From positions 1 to 64,000 of the forward strand of contig CAJCIO010000038.1 of the NCBI GenBank assembly GCA_903970465.1: a stretch of 64,000 nt of DNA, read 5' to 3'. This document shows positions 34,630 through 43,443 of this stretch, one piece after another (the first letter of the stretch is position 1; each line of letters begins with the position of its first letter). Source of the stretch: Gammaproteobacteria bacterium. Lineage in GTDB: Bacteria; Pseudomonadota; Gammaproteobacteria; Pseudomonadales; Pseudomonadaceae. Below the pieces are notes generated by a model. That model saw nothing but the letters and a program-made list of their open reading frames with translations. It searched no databases and was not told where the DNA came from. A program made the position numbers and the translations under genes.

Positions 34630-35142
34630 TCAGCTGTCCTTGCTGAACACCAGGCTTGGCGCCTGCCCTGGCACGTCGTCAAGCTCACCGTCGCGGTGCA
34701 TGCCGATCTTTTCCAGCACCCGCACGGACGCCAGATGTGCCGGTCTTACCACCGCGTAGATCCGCGGTGCTCGCAGCTCGACGAACGCGAAATCGAGCGC
34801 CGCCTGGCTCAACTCCGTTGCATAGCCTTGACCCCAGGCTTCAAGCGCAAAACGGTAGCCCAGATTCAAGCGCTCGACGTGCAGATAATCTCGCGCATCA
34901 ATACCGCCAAAGCCGATCACCCGCTGGGGCTTGACCCGAAGGGCGATGGCCCACTGGCCGTAGCCTTTCCCGTCCCAGTGCCTGAGCCATCTGATCAACA
35001 ATGTTCGCGCCTGCTCGATATCCGTCAGCGGCCCGGCGGGATTGAAGGTATTAGTGGCCGGATCGCCATAGATCGCGAACAGCGGCTGCAGGTCATCCTC
35101 AGTGGGCGGGCGCAACACCAGTCGTGACGTCAACCTTTGCAT
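34630..35142 (-). CDS. GNAT acetyltransferase, RimJ/RimL type
   Basis: A 170-aa acetyltransferase of the RimJ/RimL subgroup, which acetylates protein N-termini or small amines. It opens with LTSRLVLRPPTEDDLQPLFA, has the acetyl-CoA loop EAWGQGYATELSQAALDFAF, and ends with VVRPAHLASVRVLEKIGM, the typical third block. GGAG sits 6 nt before ATG 35142; the longer frame to 35163 is less likely. It lies downstream of the PepSY gene, 24 nt away on the same strand. Confidence 0.87.
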   Translation of the reverse strand: MQRLTSRLVLRPPTEDDLQPLFAIYGDPATNTFNPAGPLTDIEQARTLLIRWLRHWDGKGYGQWAIALRVKPQRVIGFGGIDARDYLHVERLNLGYRFALEAWGQGYATELSQAALDFAFVELRAPRIYAVVRPAHLASVRVLEKIGMHRDGELDDVPGQAPSLVFSKDS

Positions 35143-35166
35143 GACTTTCTCCGATCCGGCCACCGT

Positions 35167-36549
35167 TCAGGCCTGCGCTTGAGACAATACGTTGGGTGAT
35201 GCGCGCACACTCAACCACACATCCGCCAGCACAAAGCACACCAGGCTGACGCCCAGCACGGGCAGACAAATGCCCAACGCCAGCGCCACGGCGATTACCC
35301 CCAGCCGCGCCGCGGGCGCCAACTGCCGCCAGGCATCAAACAGCGTCAACTGCGGCGCGAGCGTCGGACGGCGGCGCCCCCACATCAGATAACCGAGCAC
35401 CACCATCACCGCCAGGCCGCTGGCAAAAGCCACCAGCAACAGCTGATTGGTCAGGCCGAACAAAGCGCCCATGTGCGCGTCGATGCCCCAACGGGTGAGC
35501 TTGGCCGGCAGCGAATATTGCGCGAATCGCACCTGGTCGATCACCTTGAGGCTCTGCGGATCGACCGCAGCGGCGTCCACATGCGTCGGCCAGCGTCGGT
35601 CGATCTCGTTTACCACCCAGGCTTTATCGGCGCTCTTGGCCGGGCGGATCTCCACCTTGGCGGCATAGATCCCGGCGCTACGGGCGCTGGCGAGCACGCT
35701 GTCGAACCGCGTCGCATCGAGGGTGACCGGCGCGTCATGGGCAGGCATGGACATATGATGCTCGGCATGCGCGTCCATGGGCATTTTCATGCTGGCGGGC
35801 TTGTTGGAGGCCTGGCCCAGCGACGTCGTCACAGTGGGCGTCGACCAGCCATACCAGGCCCGCAGCACACCAATGTTATCCCCCGCGTACTGCGACCAGG
35901 TCAGCCCCGTGGCCGAGAAAAACAGCAGCCCCAGCGCCAGCCACAGCCCGGCGCTGGCGTGCCAGCCACGCAGGCTGCGCGCGCCCGGTTTGGCTCGCGC
36001 GCGGCTGACCGCCCACAACACCAGGCCACCCAGCACCGCCACCCACAGCCAGGACGCCGCCAACTCGCTGTACAAGCGGCCGACATCACCGAGCAGCAAA
36101 CCGCGATGAAACTGATCGATCCAGGTGCGCAGCGGCAAGACACCGCTGGTGCCATAAACGGTCATGTCACCGCGCACCGCGCCGCTGACTGGATCGATGA
36201 ACACCGCGCGATGCTCGGATTCACCCAAGGTCGGCGCGCTGAACATCACCCGCGTGGTATCCCCCGCCTGTGGCGCCGGGCGCACCGCCGCCACGGTCAA
36301 ATGGGCATTACCGATCTGCGCCTGCGCGATGGCAACCTGCTCGGCCAGCGTCAGGTTCGGCCCGCGGCTGTCACTGTGCAGTGCATCGGCATAAAGATGT
36401 TCTTCGATCTGCGGCGTCAGGGCGTACAGCACCCCACTTAACGCCGCGACCAACAGAAAAGGCCCGACAAACAGGCCCACGTAAAAATGCAGCCGTTTGA
36501 GCAAGGCCACGATAGCCCCCGGCGCGGGGGAAGAAATTCGAGCAGACAT
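35167..36549 (-). CDS. PepSY-associated transmembrane protein (iron/siderophore-linked type)
   Basis: A 460-aa inner-membrane protein with four main helices (about 15-40, 150-175, 200-220 and 350-375) and an extra pair at the C-terminus. PepSY-type segments lie in the periplasm (residues about 60-130, including the block AVFIDPVSGAVRGDMTVYG). A His/Met-rich stretch DAHAEHHMSMPAHD near 265 is a possible copper or iron site. Such proteins accompany TonB receptors and are thought to reduce metal-siderophore or handle copper. DUF2946 upstream fits this metal context. Confidence 0.87.
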   Translation of the reverse strand: MSARISSPAPGAIVALLKRLHFYVGLFVGPFLLVAALSGVLYALTPQIEEHLYADALHSDSRGPNLTLAEQVAIAQAQIGNAHLTVAAVRPAPQAGDTTRVMFSAPTLGESEHRAVFIDPVSGAVRGDMTVYGTSGVLPLRTWIDQFHRGLLLGDVGRLYSELAASWLWVAVLGGLVLWAVSRARAKPGARSLRGWHASAGLWLALGLLFFSATGLTWSQYAGDNIGVLRAWYGWSTPTVTTSLGQASNKPASMKMPMDAHAEHHMSMPAHDAPVTLDATRFDSVLASARSAGIYAAKVEIRPAKSADKAWVVNEIDRRWPTHVDAAAVDPQSLKVIDQVRFAQYSLPAKLTRWGIDAHMGALFGLTNQLLLVAFASGLAVMVVLGYLMWGRRRPTLAPQLTLFDAWRQLAPAARLGVIAVALALGICLPVLGVSLVCFVLADVWLSVRASPNVLSQAQA

Positions 36550-36653
36550 AAGTACTCATCCACAGTGAAAAACAGCCGGCGCGGCAACACACTGCCCGCC
36601 GGGCACTATTCGTTTATCAAGGATTGACACGCGCCCCAACGGCGCGAGGGGGG

Positions 36654-37073
36654 CTAAGGCGCGCGGGGGTTGAGGGCGGGAAAGAACAACCGGAAGGACG
36701 ACACCCGCCAGCGTCCATGAAGCGCAGCAGGCGGTTGGCGCAAGCGAATCAGCCAGCCCAGAGCGGCGAAGACCACCATGGCCATGGCCAGGATACCGGC
36801 GAACGTGCAGGCACCGAACATGGATTTCAGGCTGTCGTGGCTGCTCTTTGCGCCAGTGTCCATAGCGGCCTGCATCGGCATCGCCATGTCCATTTGCATA
36901 CCGGCATGGGCATGCACAGCCGGCGCCGCCTCATCGCGCGGCGTGCCTGGCTCGGGCGCACCGTCCATCCCCATCATCAGGCCATGGCCGATGCTGCAGG
37001 CGAGGCCATTGAACAGGACGAAGGCAAACAGCATCCAGACAATAGGCAGGCGGTGGGCGCGCAAGGAATTCAT
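36654..37073 (-). CDS. DUF2946-family protein, His/Met-rich
   Basis: A 139-aa protein with an N-terminal signal-anchor helix (IVWMLFAFVLFNGLACSIGHG) and a second helix near residue 95-110 (FAGILAMAMVVFAALGWLI). Between them is HAHAGMQMDMAMPMQAAMD, rich in His and Met and suited to copper. DUF2946 proteins are often found beside copper-responsive TonB receptors and PepSY proteins, as here; the PepSY gene starts 104 nt downstream on the same strand. The receptor gene is not in the window. Confidence 0.85.
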   Translation of the reverse strand: MNSLRAHRLPIVWMLFAFVLFNGLACSIGHGLMMGMDGAPEPGTPRDEAAPAVHAHAGMQMDMAMPMQAAMDTGAKSSHDSLKSMFGACTFAGILAMAMVVFAALGWLIRLRQPPAALHGRWRVSSFRLFFPALNPRAP

Positions 37074-37227
37074 GGCCGCGAATGTAGCATCATGAGCATG
37101 TGGCGCCTAGCAACGGATTGTTTGATGGGCTGGCGGCGCAAGCATAGGCGCCGCAGCTTTACACACCATGATCCAAGCGTCTCGCAAGGTGCCAGCACGG
37201 CCCAAAGCCGAACCCGCGTGCAGTGCT

Positions 37228-38001
37228 TCAGCTCATCCAGTTACCGCCATCGACGTTGTAGGTTTGGGCAACCACATAACTGCTATCGGCAGAGGCCAGG
37301 AACACCGCCATGCCAGTAAGGTCCTGCGCGGTGCCCATACGTCCAAAGGGCACTGCCTGACCGACCAGTTTCTTTTTCTCTCCTAGCGGTCGGTTCTCAT
37401 GTTTGGCAAACAGTGCATCGACACCCTCCCAGTGTTCGCCATCGACCACGCCTGGCGCGATGGCATTGACGTTGATGCCATGCTTGATCAAATTCAGCCC
37501 GGCCGATTGGGTCAGGCTGATCACCGCTGCCTTGGTGGCGCAATACACCCCGACCAGGGCTTCACCACGACGACCAGCCTGGCTTGCCATGTTGATGATC
37601 CTGCCGCCCTGCCCTTGGCTGATCATCTGCTTGGCTGCGGCCTGTAGCGTGAACAAGGTGCCCGCTACGTTGATCGAGAACAGTCGCTCGTAGCTGTCGC
37701 GGGTGATGTCGACGATGGGCGCGAGATCGAACAATGCGGCGTTGTTGATGAGGATATCGAGCTTGCCGGTGTGGCTGATCACGGCGGCAATGGCCTGATC
37801 GATGGACTCCTGGCGCGTGACGTCCATCTCCACGGCATAGGCATCGGGGCCCAGCTCTTCAGCGGTGGCCTGGGCGCGCTGCAGGTTGATATCGGCGATG
37901 GCGACGGTGGCGCCTTCGTGGATATAGGCCTGTGCGAAAGCGCGACCAATCCCCCGCGCAGAACCGGTGATCAGCGCGCTTTTACCTTCGAGTCGTTTCA
38001 T
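37228..38001 (-). CDS. Sorbitol (L-iditol 2-) dehydrogenase, SDR family
   Basis: A 257-aa classical short-chain dehydrogenase. The NAD loop is TGSARGIG (residues 13-20), acidic Asp37 favours NAD, the active site is Ser (NMASQAG) with YCATK, and the C-terminus ends in NVDGGNWMS. The sequence matches polyol dehydrogenases of the PolS/SmoS type that oxidise sorbitol to fructose. It follows a polyol-type binding-protein gene by 68 nt on the same strand. Genes for the rest of the usual ABC transporter are absent between them. Confidence 0.88.
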   Translation of the reverse strand: MKRLEGKSALITGSARGIGRAFAQAYIHEGATVAIADINLQRAQATAEELGPDAYAVEMDVTRQESIDQAIAAVISHTGKLDILINNAALFDLAPIVDITRDSYERLFSINVAGTLFTLQAAAKQMISQGQGGRIINMASQAGRRGEALVGVYCATKAAVISLTQSAGLNLIKHGINVNAIAPGVVDGEHWEGVDALFAKHENRPLGEKKKLVGQAVPFGRMGTAQDLTGMAVFLASADSSYVVAQTYNVDGGNWMS

Positions 38002-38069
38002 GTTTTTTATCCTTGGCGGGTGGTTCGAGGCGCTATGGCCTCCAAAAGCCTTCAGCCGATACCGTGGCG

Positions 38070-39377
38070 CTACTTCGGATACCCGGCACGCTTCATCTCG
38101 CGCTCGGTGCTGGTCTGCGCCGCCGTCAATGCCTGGTTCACCGACATCTGCCCCGTCAAAGCCGCCGAGAACAGCTTGCCCACCGACGTACCAATCGCCT
38201 GGAACTCCGGAATCGTCACGTACTGGATACCGCTGTACGGCACGGGCTGCATCGACGGATGCAGCGGGTCGGCATGCTGCATCATCTGCAGGGTCACCGC
38301 CGCGAATGGCGCGGCCTTGAGGTAGGCATCGCTATAGGTCGACTTGCGCGTCCCTGGCGGCACATTGGTGATGCCATCCTTGTCGGTCACCAGTTGGATA
38401 TAGTCCTTGGACGTCGCCCAGACGACGAACGCCTTGGCCGCCTCCTTGTGCTTGGAGGTAGCAGGAATGGCCAGCGACCAGGCATACAGCCACGAAGAAC
38501 CTTTATCGGTTTTTTCTACGGGAGCAGGCGCAAACCCGACGCTGTCGACCACCTTGCTCTGCTCTTTGTCGGTGGTAAAAGAGCCCGCCACACTGGCATC
38601 GACCCAGATCGCACATTTGCCGCTGTTGAACAGCGCCAGGGTTTCATTGAAGCCGTTGCTGGAGACACCGGGAGGCCCATTCTTCTTCAAGGTGGCGACG
38701 TAGAAATCAGCCGCTGCGGTCCACTCAGGGCTGGTCAACTGCGCCTGCCACTTCTCATCGAACCAGCGCGCGCCAAAGGCATTGGCCATGGTGCTCAACA
38801 AGGCGATGTTCTCACCCCAGCCGGCCTTGCCGCGTAGGCACATGCCGTACTGATCCTTGCTCTTGTCGGTGAGCTTGTCGGCGAACTCGCCGAGCTGCGT
38901 CCAGGTGGGTTTCATGGGCATGGTCAAACCCGCCTGCTTGAACAGATCGGTGCGGTAATAGGTGACGGTGCTTTCCCCGTAAAAAGGCAGCGCATAGAGC
39001 GTGTCATTGACCGAAAGCCCTTGGCGTACGGCTGGGAAGATATCCTCGACGTCATAGCTGGCGGGCAAGTCCGTCATCGGCTCCAGCCAATGCTTGGCGC
39101 CCCACAGTGGCGTTTCATAGGTACCGATGGTCAGCACATCGAACTGCCCACCCTGGGTGGCGATATCGGTGGTCAGCCGCTGGCGCAGGACATTTTCTTC
39201 CAGCACGACCCAGTTGAGTTTGATATCGGGATGCTGCTGCTCGAAGACTTTTGAAAGACGCTGCATGCGGATCATGTCGCCGTTGTTGACGGTGGCGATC
39301 GTCACTGTGTCGAGCGCAAGGCTGATCGATGCGTAGGACAGGTCAGCAGAAAGAATTAACGCGGGGGTAATCTTCAT
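38070..39377 (-). CDS. Polyol (mannitol/sorbitol) ABC transporter substrate-binding protein
   Basis: A 435-aa family 1 extracellular solute-binding protein. LTIATVNN-like VTIATVNNGDMIRMQ, LNWVVLEENVLRQRLTTDIA and QFDVLTIGTYETPLWG are strongly like MtlE/SmoE of Pseudomonas. It captures mannitol or sorbitol in the periplasm and needs inner-membrane permeases and an ATPase, none of which is nearby. The N-terminus MKITPALILSADLSYASISLA is a poor signal peptide: one Lys and a core broken by Asp. GGAGAG precedes the ATG. Divergent from the AraC activator gene. Confidence 0.88.
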   Translation of the reverse strand: MKITPALILSADLSYASISLALDTVTIATVNNGDMIRMQRLSKVFEQQHPDIKLNWVVLEENVLRQRLTTDIATQGGQFDVLTIGTYETPLWGAKHWLEPMTDLPASYDVEDIFPAVRQGLSVNDTLYALPFYGESTVTYYRTDLFKQAGLTMPMKPTWTQLGEFADKLTDKSKDQYGMCLRGKAGWGENIALLSTMANAFGARWFDEKWQAQLTSPEWTAAADFYVATLKKNGPPGVSSNGFNETLALFNSGKCAIWVDASVAGSFTTDKEQSKVVDSVGFAPAPVEKTDKGSSWLYAWSLAIPATSKHKEAAKAFVVWATSKDYIQLVTDKDGITNVPPGTRKSTYSDAYLKAAPFAAVTLQMMQHADPLHPSMQPVPYSGIQYVTIPEFQAIGTSVGKLFSAALTGQMSVNQALTAAQTSTEREMKRAGYPK

Positions 39378-39658
39378 GGGGCTCTCCGCTCCTGGCCGAT
39401 TCGGCTGGAACTCTTGTTTTTGTTATTGATCACGGCTAGGCAATACCGCACCACACACCAGTGATGGACGAATGGATTAAATCACCGCGCCATCCCCCTA
39501 ACAAACGAATCAAGAACCGCCTTTCGATACTTTTTTAACCGCAACACCCCCCTTCCTGGCGGATCAAAAAAATATCATCCTCAGGTAAAACCGCCGCTGG
39601 CCAGGCCGCTCGATTTCGACGTATGGTGGGCACATCAGAACGATAAAAGAGGCACTCG

Positions 39659-40621
39659 ATGCCTGATAACCCCACGGCCCTGCTGACGCAGCGGCCTGCC
39701 GAACTCGAAGTCATCCTGCCGCCAGCGGACCAAAGCTTTCGTTGGTACGAGCATGACTATCCCTACGAACTGGCGCGCTGGAACCACCATCCCGAATTCG
39801 AAGTTCACCTGATCCGCCACGGCAGCGGCAAGCTGGTGGCCGGAGATTACATTGGCCCTTTCAGCGCCGGCCACGTTGCCCTGATCGGCCCGGGCCTGCC
39901 CCATGACTGGATGGGCGACATCGCCCCCGGCGAGCACCTGGCGGGTCGCGACGTGGTATTGCAATTCGACGGGCCTGCCCTGCTGGCGCTGCGCAGCACC
40001 TGCCCCGAGTTCGGCGAGCTCAAGCAACTGTTCGAACTGGCCCGCTGCGGTCTGCAATTTCATGGCGCTACTGCACTGCTGGCTGCGGCGATGCTCGAAC
40101 GCATCGGCAGTGCCCAAGGGCTGGAACGACTGATCCTGTTCCTGCAACTACTCGACACCTTGGCCAAGGCACCTGCCGATGAAGTTCAGGTACTCGCCAG
40201 CGCCTGCTACGCCCCCTCACTGGATGCACGCAGCTCAGAGCGCATTCATCAAGCGTTCGACTACCTGCTGAGCGAGTTGACCGGCGACTTGCGTCTGTCG
40301 GTGATCGCCAAGCGCCTGGGGATGAGTGAGCCGGGCTTCTCACGGTTTTTCAAGCGCATCACCGGGCACGGTTTCATCGACCTGATGCGCAAGTTGCGCA
40401 TTCAGCGCGCTTGCCGCCTGCTGGTACAGACAGAGATGTCGATCGCCGATATCTGCTTCGAAGTCGGTTATGGCAACATCTCCAACTTCAATCGGCACTT
40501 TCGCATCGAAATGAACCAGACCCCCAGCGACTACCGCCGTGAAACCGCCCGAATGCTGTTCAAGCGAGGCGGTCTCCCTGCCCCAATGCCTGCCCCAGGC
40601 TATCGGTCAATCCAGCGCTGA
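39659..40621 (+). CDS. AraC-family activator of polyol genes (MtlR-like)
   Basis: A 320-aa regulator. The N-terminal half is a cupin-type sensor (WNHHPEFEVHLIRHGSGKLV, then a GPGLPHDW motif). The C-terminal AraC double HTH spans about 205-305, with GDLRLSVIAKRLGMSEPGFS and FEVGYGNISNFNRHFR. The whole follows MtlR of P. fluorescens, which activates the mannitol/sorbitol operon. AGAGG precedes the ATG. The 281-bp region shared with the binding-protein gene should hold both promoters; I saw no clear repeat there. Confidence 0.87.
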   Translation: MPDNPTALLTQRPAELEVILPPADQSFRWYEHDYPYELARWNHHPEFEVHLIRHGSGKLVAGDYIGPFSAGHVALIGPGLPHDWMGDIAPGEHLAGRDVVLQFDGPALLALRSTCPEFGELKQLFELARCGLQFHGATALLAAAMLERIGSAQGLERLILFLQLLDTLAKAPADEVQVLASACYAPSLDARSSERIHQAFDYLLSELTGDLRLSVIAKRLGMSEPGFSRFFKRITGHGFIDLMRKLRIQRACRLLVQTEMSIADICFEVGYGNISNFNRHFRIEMNQTPSDYRRETARMLFKRGGLPAPMPAPGYRSIQR

Positions 40622-40657
40622 AATCAGCCAGGAACATCGATTGCAGCAACATGACTG

Positions 40658-40807
40658 CTACTTCTTGTCTTCGCTATTACCATTTTGCATCTGCACCGAA
40701 GCCTTGCTGGTGTCGGTATTGGCCTTGGTCTTGTTGTCGTCGTTCTGGAAGCATCCATGCAGCGCCAACAGGCTGCAGAGGGTTATGCATGCATAGGCCT
40801 TTTTCAT
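40658..40807 (-). CDS. Small lipoprotein
   Basis: A 49-aa protein starting MKKAYACITLCSLLALHGC. The first 18 residues are a lipoprotein signal peptide with a lipobox-like ALHGC, so Cys19 would be lipidated. The mature part is short, polar and Asp/Asn/Lys/Gln-rich (FQNDDNKTKANTDTSKASVQ and so on). AGGAG is correctly placed before the ATG. No family is recognised; an entericidin-like or stress-envelope role is a guess I do not make. Confidence 0.72.
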   Translation of the reverse strand: MKKAYACITLCSLLALHGCFQNDDNKTKANTDTSKASVQMQNGNSEDKK

Positions 40808-40848
40808 TTTCCGTCTCCTGCTTTATCGGGTGAACGCCAAGCCGGCAC

Positions 40849-41025
40849 TCACAGTTTCACGTGCTGTCGAAATGTCTGAAACCTGCCGATCGCAAACAGG
40901 TCGAGGGTCAACGCCGCACGAAACTGCTGGCGCGATACAAAGGCCTGCTCGTCGAAGTCTTCCAGGCCATGACGAAAATCGCCCATCGCGAATTTCGCTG
41001 CCATCGGTGTCTTGCGAATGTACAT
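40849..41025 (-). CDS. Possible small protein upstream of the lipoprotein
   Basis: A 58-aa frame beginning MYIRKTPMAAKFAMGDFRHG with AAGAG upstream and mostly normal Pseudomonas codons. It ends 41 nt before the lipoprotein start and could share its transcript. It is basic and Phe/Arg-rich, without signal peptide or membrane helix. I do not recognise it, and other frames of the region are also open, so the call is weak. Confidence 0.35.
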   Translation of the reverse strand: MYIRKTPMAAKFAMGDFRHGLEDFDEQAFVSRQQFRAALTLDLFAIGRFQTFRQHVKL

Positions 41026-41098
41026 GGCAGGTCTCTTTCTTCATGGGATACATCCTATGAAAATCGGCGGTGGGCAGTTGCACAGAATATATTTCAAT

Positions 41099-41863
41099 TC
41101 AATGACGAATGGTCGCCAGTTCATGCAATCGCAAGGCGTTACCGAGCGCCGCGCCACTCGCGGTGTTGTCGAAGATGCACCATGCCTGAGCACCGGCAGT
41201 CGCGGCGGCAACAAGCTCGACCGCCAGCGACTGTATCTGCGACTCGTCATAACTGTCGTGGTAGATACGCGGTGCACCATGCAGACGCCAGTAGCGCAAT
41301 CCCGGCCAGCCAGCGGGTGCCGAGTCACCGCCAAAACGCGATGGATCAACGGCGGCGCGAGCGATCCGCTGTGCTTGCAGCAATGGCTCGGCGGCGTCCC
41401 ATGAGGCGTGACGCGGCTCCAGTACAACGCCGCCACTGAAATGCTCGCGAAGCGTGGCAAAAAATGCTTCGGCTACCGCTTCATCGAACCTCAAGGATGG
41501 CGGCAGCTGCACCAGCACACAGCCGAGTTTGTCCCCCAGGCCTGAGCACTGGGAAAGAAACAGCTCGAGCAGGGGTTCACAGCTGTGCAGGCGCTGACCA
41601 TGGGTGATCAGCTTGGGCGCCTTGACGCTGAAGCGAAAGTCATCAGGCACCGACTCGGCCCAGCGCACGTAGGTCTCGCGGCGATGGGGCCGGTAGAACG
41701 AGCTATTGATTTCCACCCCGCCAAGGCGCGCACCGTAACGCTGCAGGTGCGTGCCTTGCGCCGCAAACTGCGCGGCGTATTCCCGCGACAGGCTCCAGCC
41801 GGCGCAGCCGACCACTGCTTGTGGGGCCTGGGACTGCACGTTACTCGGGCTCTTCGCTGCCAT
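41099..41863 (-). CDS. DUF72-family protein
   Basis: A 254-aa TIM-barrel-like protein of DUF72 (YecE family), related in fold to endonuclease IV-type barrels but of unknown activity. Family marks are VGCAGWSLSREYA, VEINSSFYRPHRRETYVRWA, FRFSVKAPKLITH, LVQLPPSLRFD and the closing WCIFDNTASGAA. The start is taken at ATG 41863, which overlaps the end of the small acidic gene upstream by 23 nt; a longer frame runs to 41914 inside that gene. Both genes probably form one operon. Confidence 0.87.
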   Translation of the reverse strand: MAAKSPSNVQSQAPQAVVGCAGWSLSREYAAQFAAQGTHLQRYGARLGGVEINSSFYRPHRRETYVRWAESVPDDFRFSVKAPKLITHGQRLHSCEPLLELFLSQCSGLGDKLGCVLVQLPPSLRFDEAVAEAFFATLREHFSGGVVLEPRHASWDAAEPLLQAQRIARAAVDPSRFGGDSAPAGWPGLRYWRLHGAPRIYHDSYDESQIQSLAVELVAAATAGAQAWCIFDNTASGAALGNALRLHELATIRH

Positions 41864-41996
41864 CCATGCCCGCGATATCAGGATCGTCAGGACTCGCTTC
41901 ATCGGCATCGTCATGTTGCGGATGCTTGCCAGGATCGTTCACATAGGGCAGGCCATTCGGGCCCTTCTCTTCATTGCCTTCGGTTTCAGGGGTCAT
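41841..41996 (-). CDS. Small acidic protein, overlapping the DUF72 gene
   Basis: A 51-aa very acidic protein, beginning MTPETEGNEEKGPNGLPYVN and rich in Asp, Glu and Pro to the end. GGAG is well placed before ATG 41996. The end overlaps the DUF72 start, indicating translational coupling. It is probably disordered. No function is known to me. Confidence 0.62.
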   Translation of the reverse strand: MTPETEGNEEKGPNGLPYVNDPGKHPQHDDADEASPDDPDIAGMDGSEEPE

Positions 41997-42083
41997 GGGC
42001 TTCTCCGTGATGCATCGAATGATGGGGATGCACAGCATTGGAAGAAGCCCGCCGGTAATCGTTCAGTCGGCGCGCGGGTGACG

Positions 42084-42863
42084 CTACCCCAGCGCCAGGC
42101 GCGCCTGCTTGCCGCGCAAATCGCTCACGGGGTTGCGCCCAGCGAGCATCCAGGCGTGCTGACCATCATTCCAGTACAGCACGTTGAGGCCGTTGCGAAC
42201 CTCTTCGGCCGGGGCCTGTACTGCGGCGGCAGAGCGTACGAAGCACAGCGCCAGCGGCCCGTATTGCTGATCCAGATACACCAGCTGGGCGATGAGGTCG
42301 GCGTCGTAGCGCAGCACCTGGGCGCGGCGCAGATCCGCTCCAGGAAGGCTGATGCGCGTGGGCGTCAAGGTAATCCCAAGCTGCTCACCAACCCGCGCCA
42401 ACTGCGGTGCCTGGGTGGCCGCGCTGGTGTCGAGGCCTTCGAGCGTCTGCTCGGTATAGAGCGCCATGTACTGGGCCACCGAGCCGCGCCAGCTACCGTT
42501 GGCCACCCAGTTGGAGGATTGCCAGCCGCGCCAGACGCGGTCCCCCAGTACGCCGGCGACCAGGCAAGCGGCCGCACCGGCCAGCAAGCGCCGCCGCGAC
42601 CATTGACTCGACACCGGCTTGGCCGCGACGACCGGTGGCAGGTCGCCGAGCATGGCCTGCAAGTGCGCCAGCGGTGCGGCGTCGAGCAGCGGCGCAAAAC
42701 CCTCTGGCATGCCCACGCAGCCCTGCCGAAGGAAGGCCAGACGCTGCGCGATGGCCGGTTCGCGCTCGCACAAGACCTCGATGCGCGCCGCGTCGCTAGC
42801 GTTCAATTCGCCGTCCAGAAACGCCACAAGGGTCATATCGGAAGGAAGCTCAAGGCGTGTCAT
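42084..42863 (-). CDS. Anti-sigma factor, membrane-anchored
   Basis: A 259-aa protein whose ATG overlaps the stop of the ECF sigma gene (ATGA). The cytosolic N-terminus LPSDMTLVAFLDGELNASDA is the usual anti-sigma start, but the zinc-binding His-x3-Cys-x2-Cys motif is absent. One membrane helix lies near residue 90-108 (RRRLLAGAAACLVAGVLGD), followed by a periplasmic part of about 150 residues. It should hold the sigma factor at the membrane until a signal. A long in-frame extension upstream is only the sigma gene in another frame. Confidence 0.85.
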   Translation of the reverse strand: MTRLELPSDMTLVAFLDGELNASDAARIEVLCEREPAIAQRLAFLRQGCVGMPEGFAPLLDAAPLAHLQAMLGDLPPVVAAKPVSSQWSRRRLLAGAAACLVAGVLGDRVWRGWQSSNWVANGSWRGSVAQYMALYTEQTLEGLDTSAATQAPQLARVGEQLGITLTPTRISLPGADLRRAQVLRYDADLIAQLVYLDQQYGPLALCFVRSAAAVQAPAEEVRNGLNVLYWNDGQHAWMLAGRNPVSDLRGKQARLALG

Positions 42864-43399
42864 GGTTGGCCACCCGAAAGGTGCTGTGCAGGGTTCATGT
42901 GTTCCGCCAGGCGTATGCGTGCAGCGGCCAGGCGGCTCATCACCGTGCCGATGGGAATCTGCTGGATGTCGGCGGTTTCCCGATAGCTGAGCCCCTCCAC
43001 GTAGGCCAGGAACACCGTCTCGCGCTGGACCTCGGGCAACGCCTGGACCTGACGCATGACCTGGCTGGCAAGAATCTGGTTTTCGACCGCCAGGCCTTCG
43101 TTGCCAGCGGCCAGGCTGTCGCTGTCGACGAAGCCCTGACCGTGGCGCACGCGCTGTGAACGGAGCTCGTTGAGCCAGATGGAATGCAGGATCGAAAACA
43201 GCCAGCGATCCAGGCGCGTGCCTGGCCGATAATGCCCCGCCCGTTCCAGCGCCCGCACGCAAGTGGCCTGGACCAGATCGTCGGCCACATGGCGCTCGCG
43301 CGACAGCACCCAGGCATAGCGCCAAAGCCTTGCCAGGCAAGGGGCCAGACCTTGACGAACACTGTCGGTACTGTAGGGCTCGGGTGGCTCGATCGGCAC
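42860..43399 (-). CDS. ECF sigma-70 family factor
   Basis: A 179-aa extracytoplasmic-function sigma factor. Region 2 spans about 15-80 (LWRYAWVLSRERHVADDLVQATCVRALER), and region 4 about 115-165 (ALPEVQRETVFLAYVEGLSYRETADIQQIPIGTVMSRL), with no region 3. It directs RNA polymerase to a small regulon, probably including its own operon. The anti-sigma follows with a 4-nt overlap, and a cytochrome b561 gene lies 44 nt upstream on the same strand. In many bacteria this set also includes a catalase-like gene; none is present here. Confidence 0.9.
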   Translation of the reverse strand: MPIEPPEPYSTDSVRQGLAPCLARLWRYAWVLSRERHVADDLVQATCVRALERAGHYRPGTRLDRWLFSILHSIWLNELRSQRVRHGQGFVDSDSLAAGNEGLAVENQILASQVMRQVQALPEVQRETVFLAYVEGLSYRETADIQQIPIGTVMSRLAAARIRLAEHMNPAQHLSGGQP

Positions 43400-43443
43400 G
43401 GGGTCTATTCCATAAGGGCTTCAGACGAGGTTCGGCACAACGA

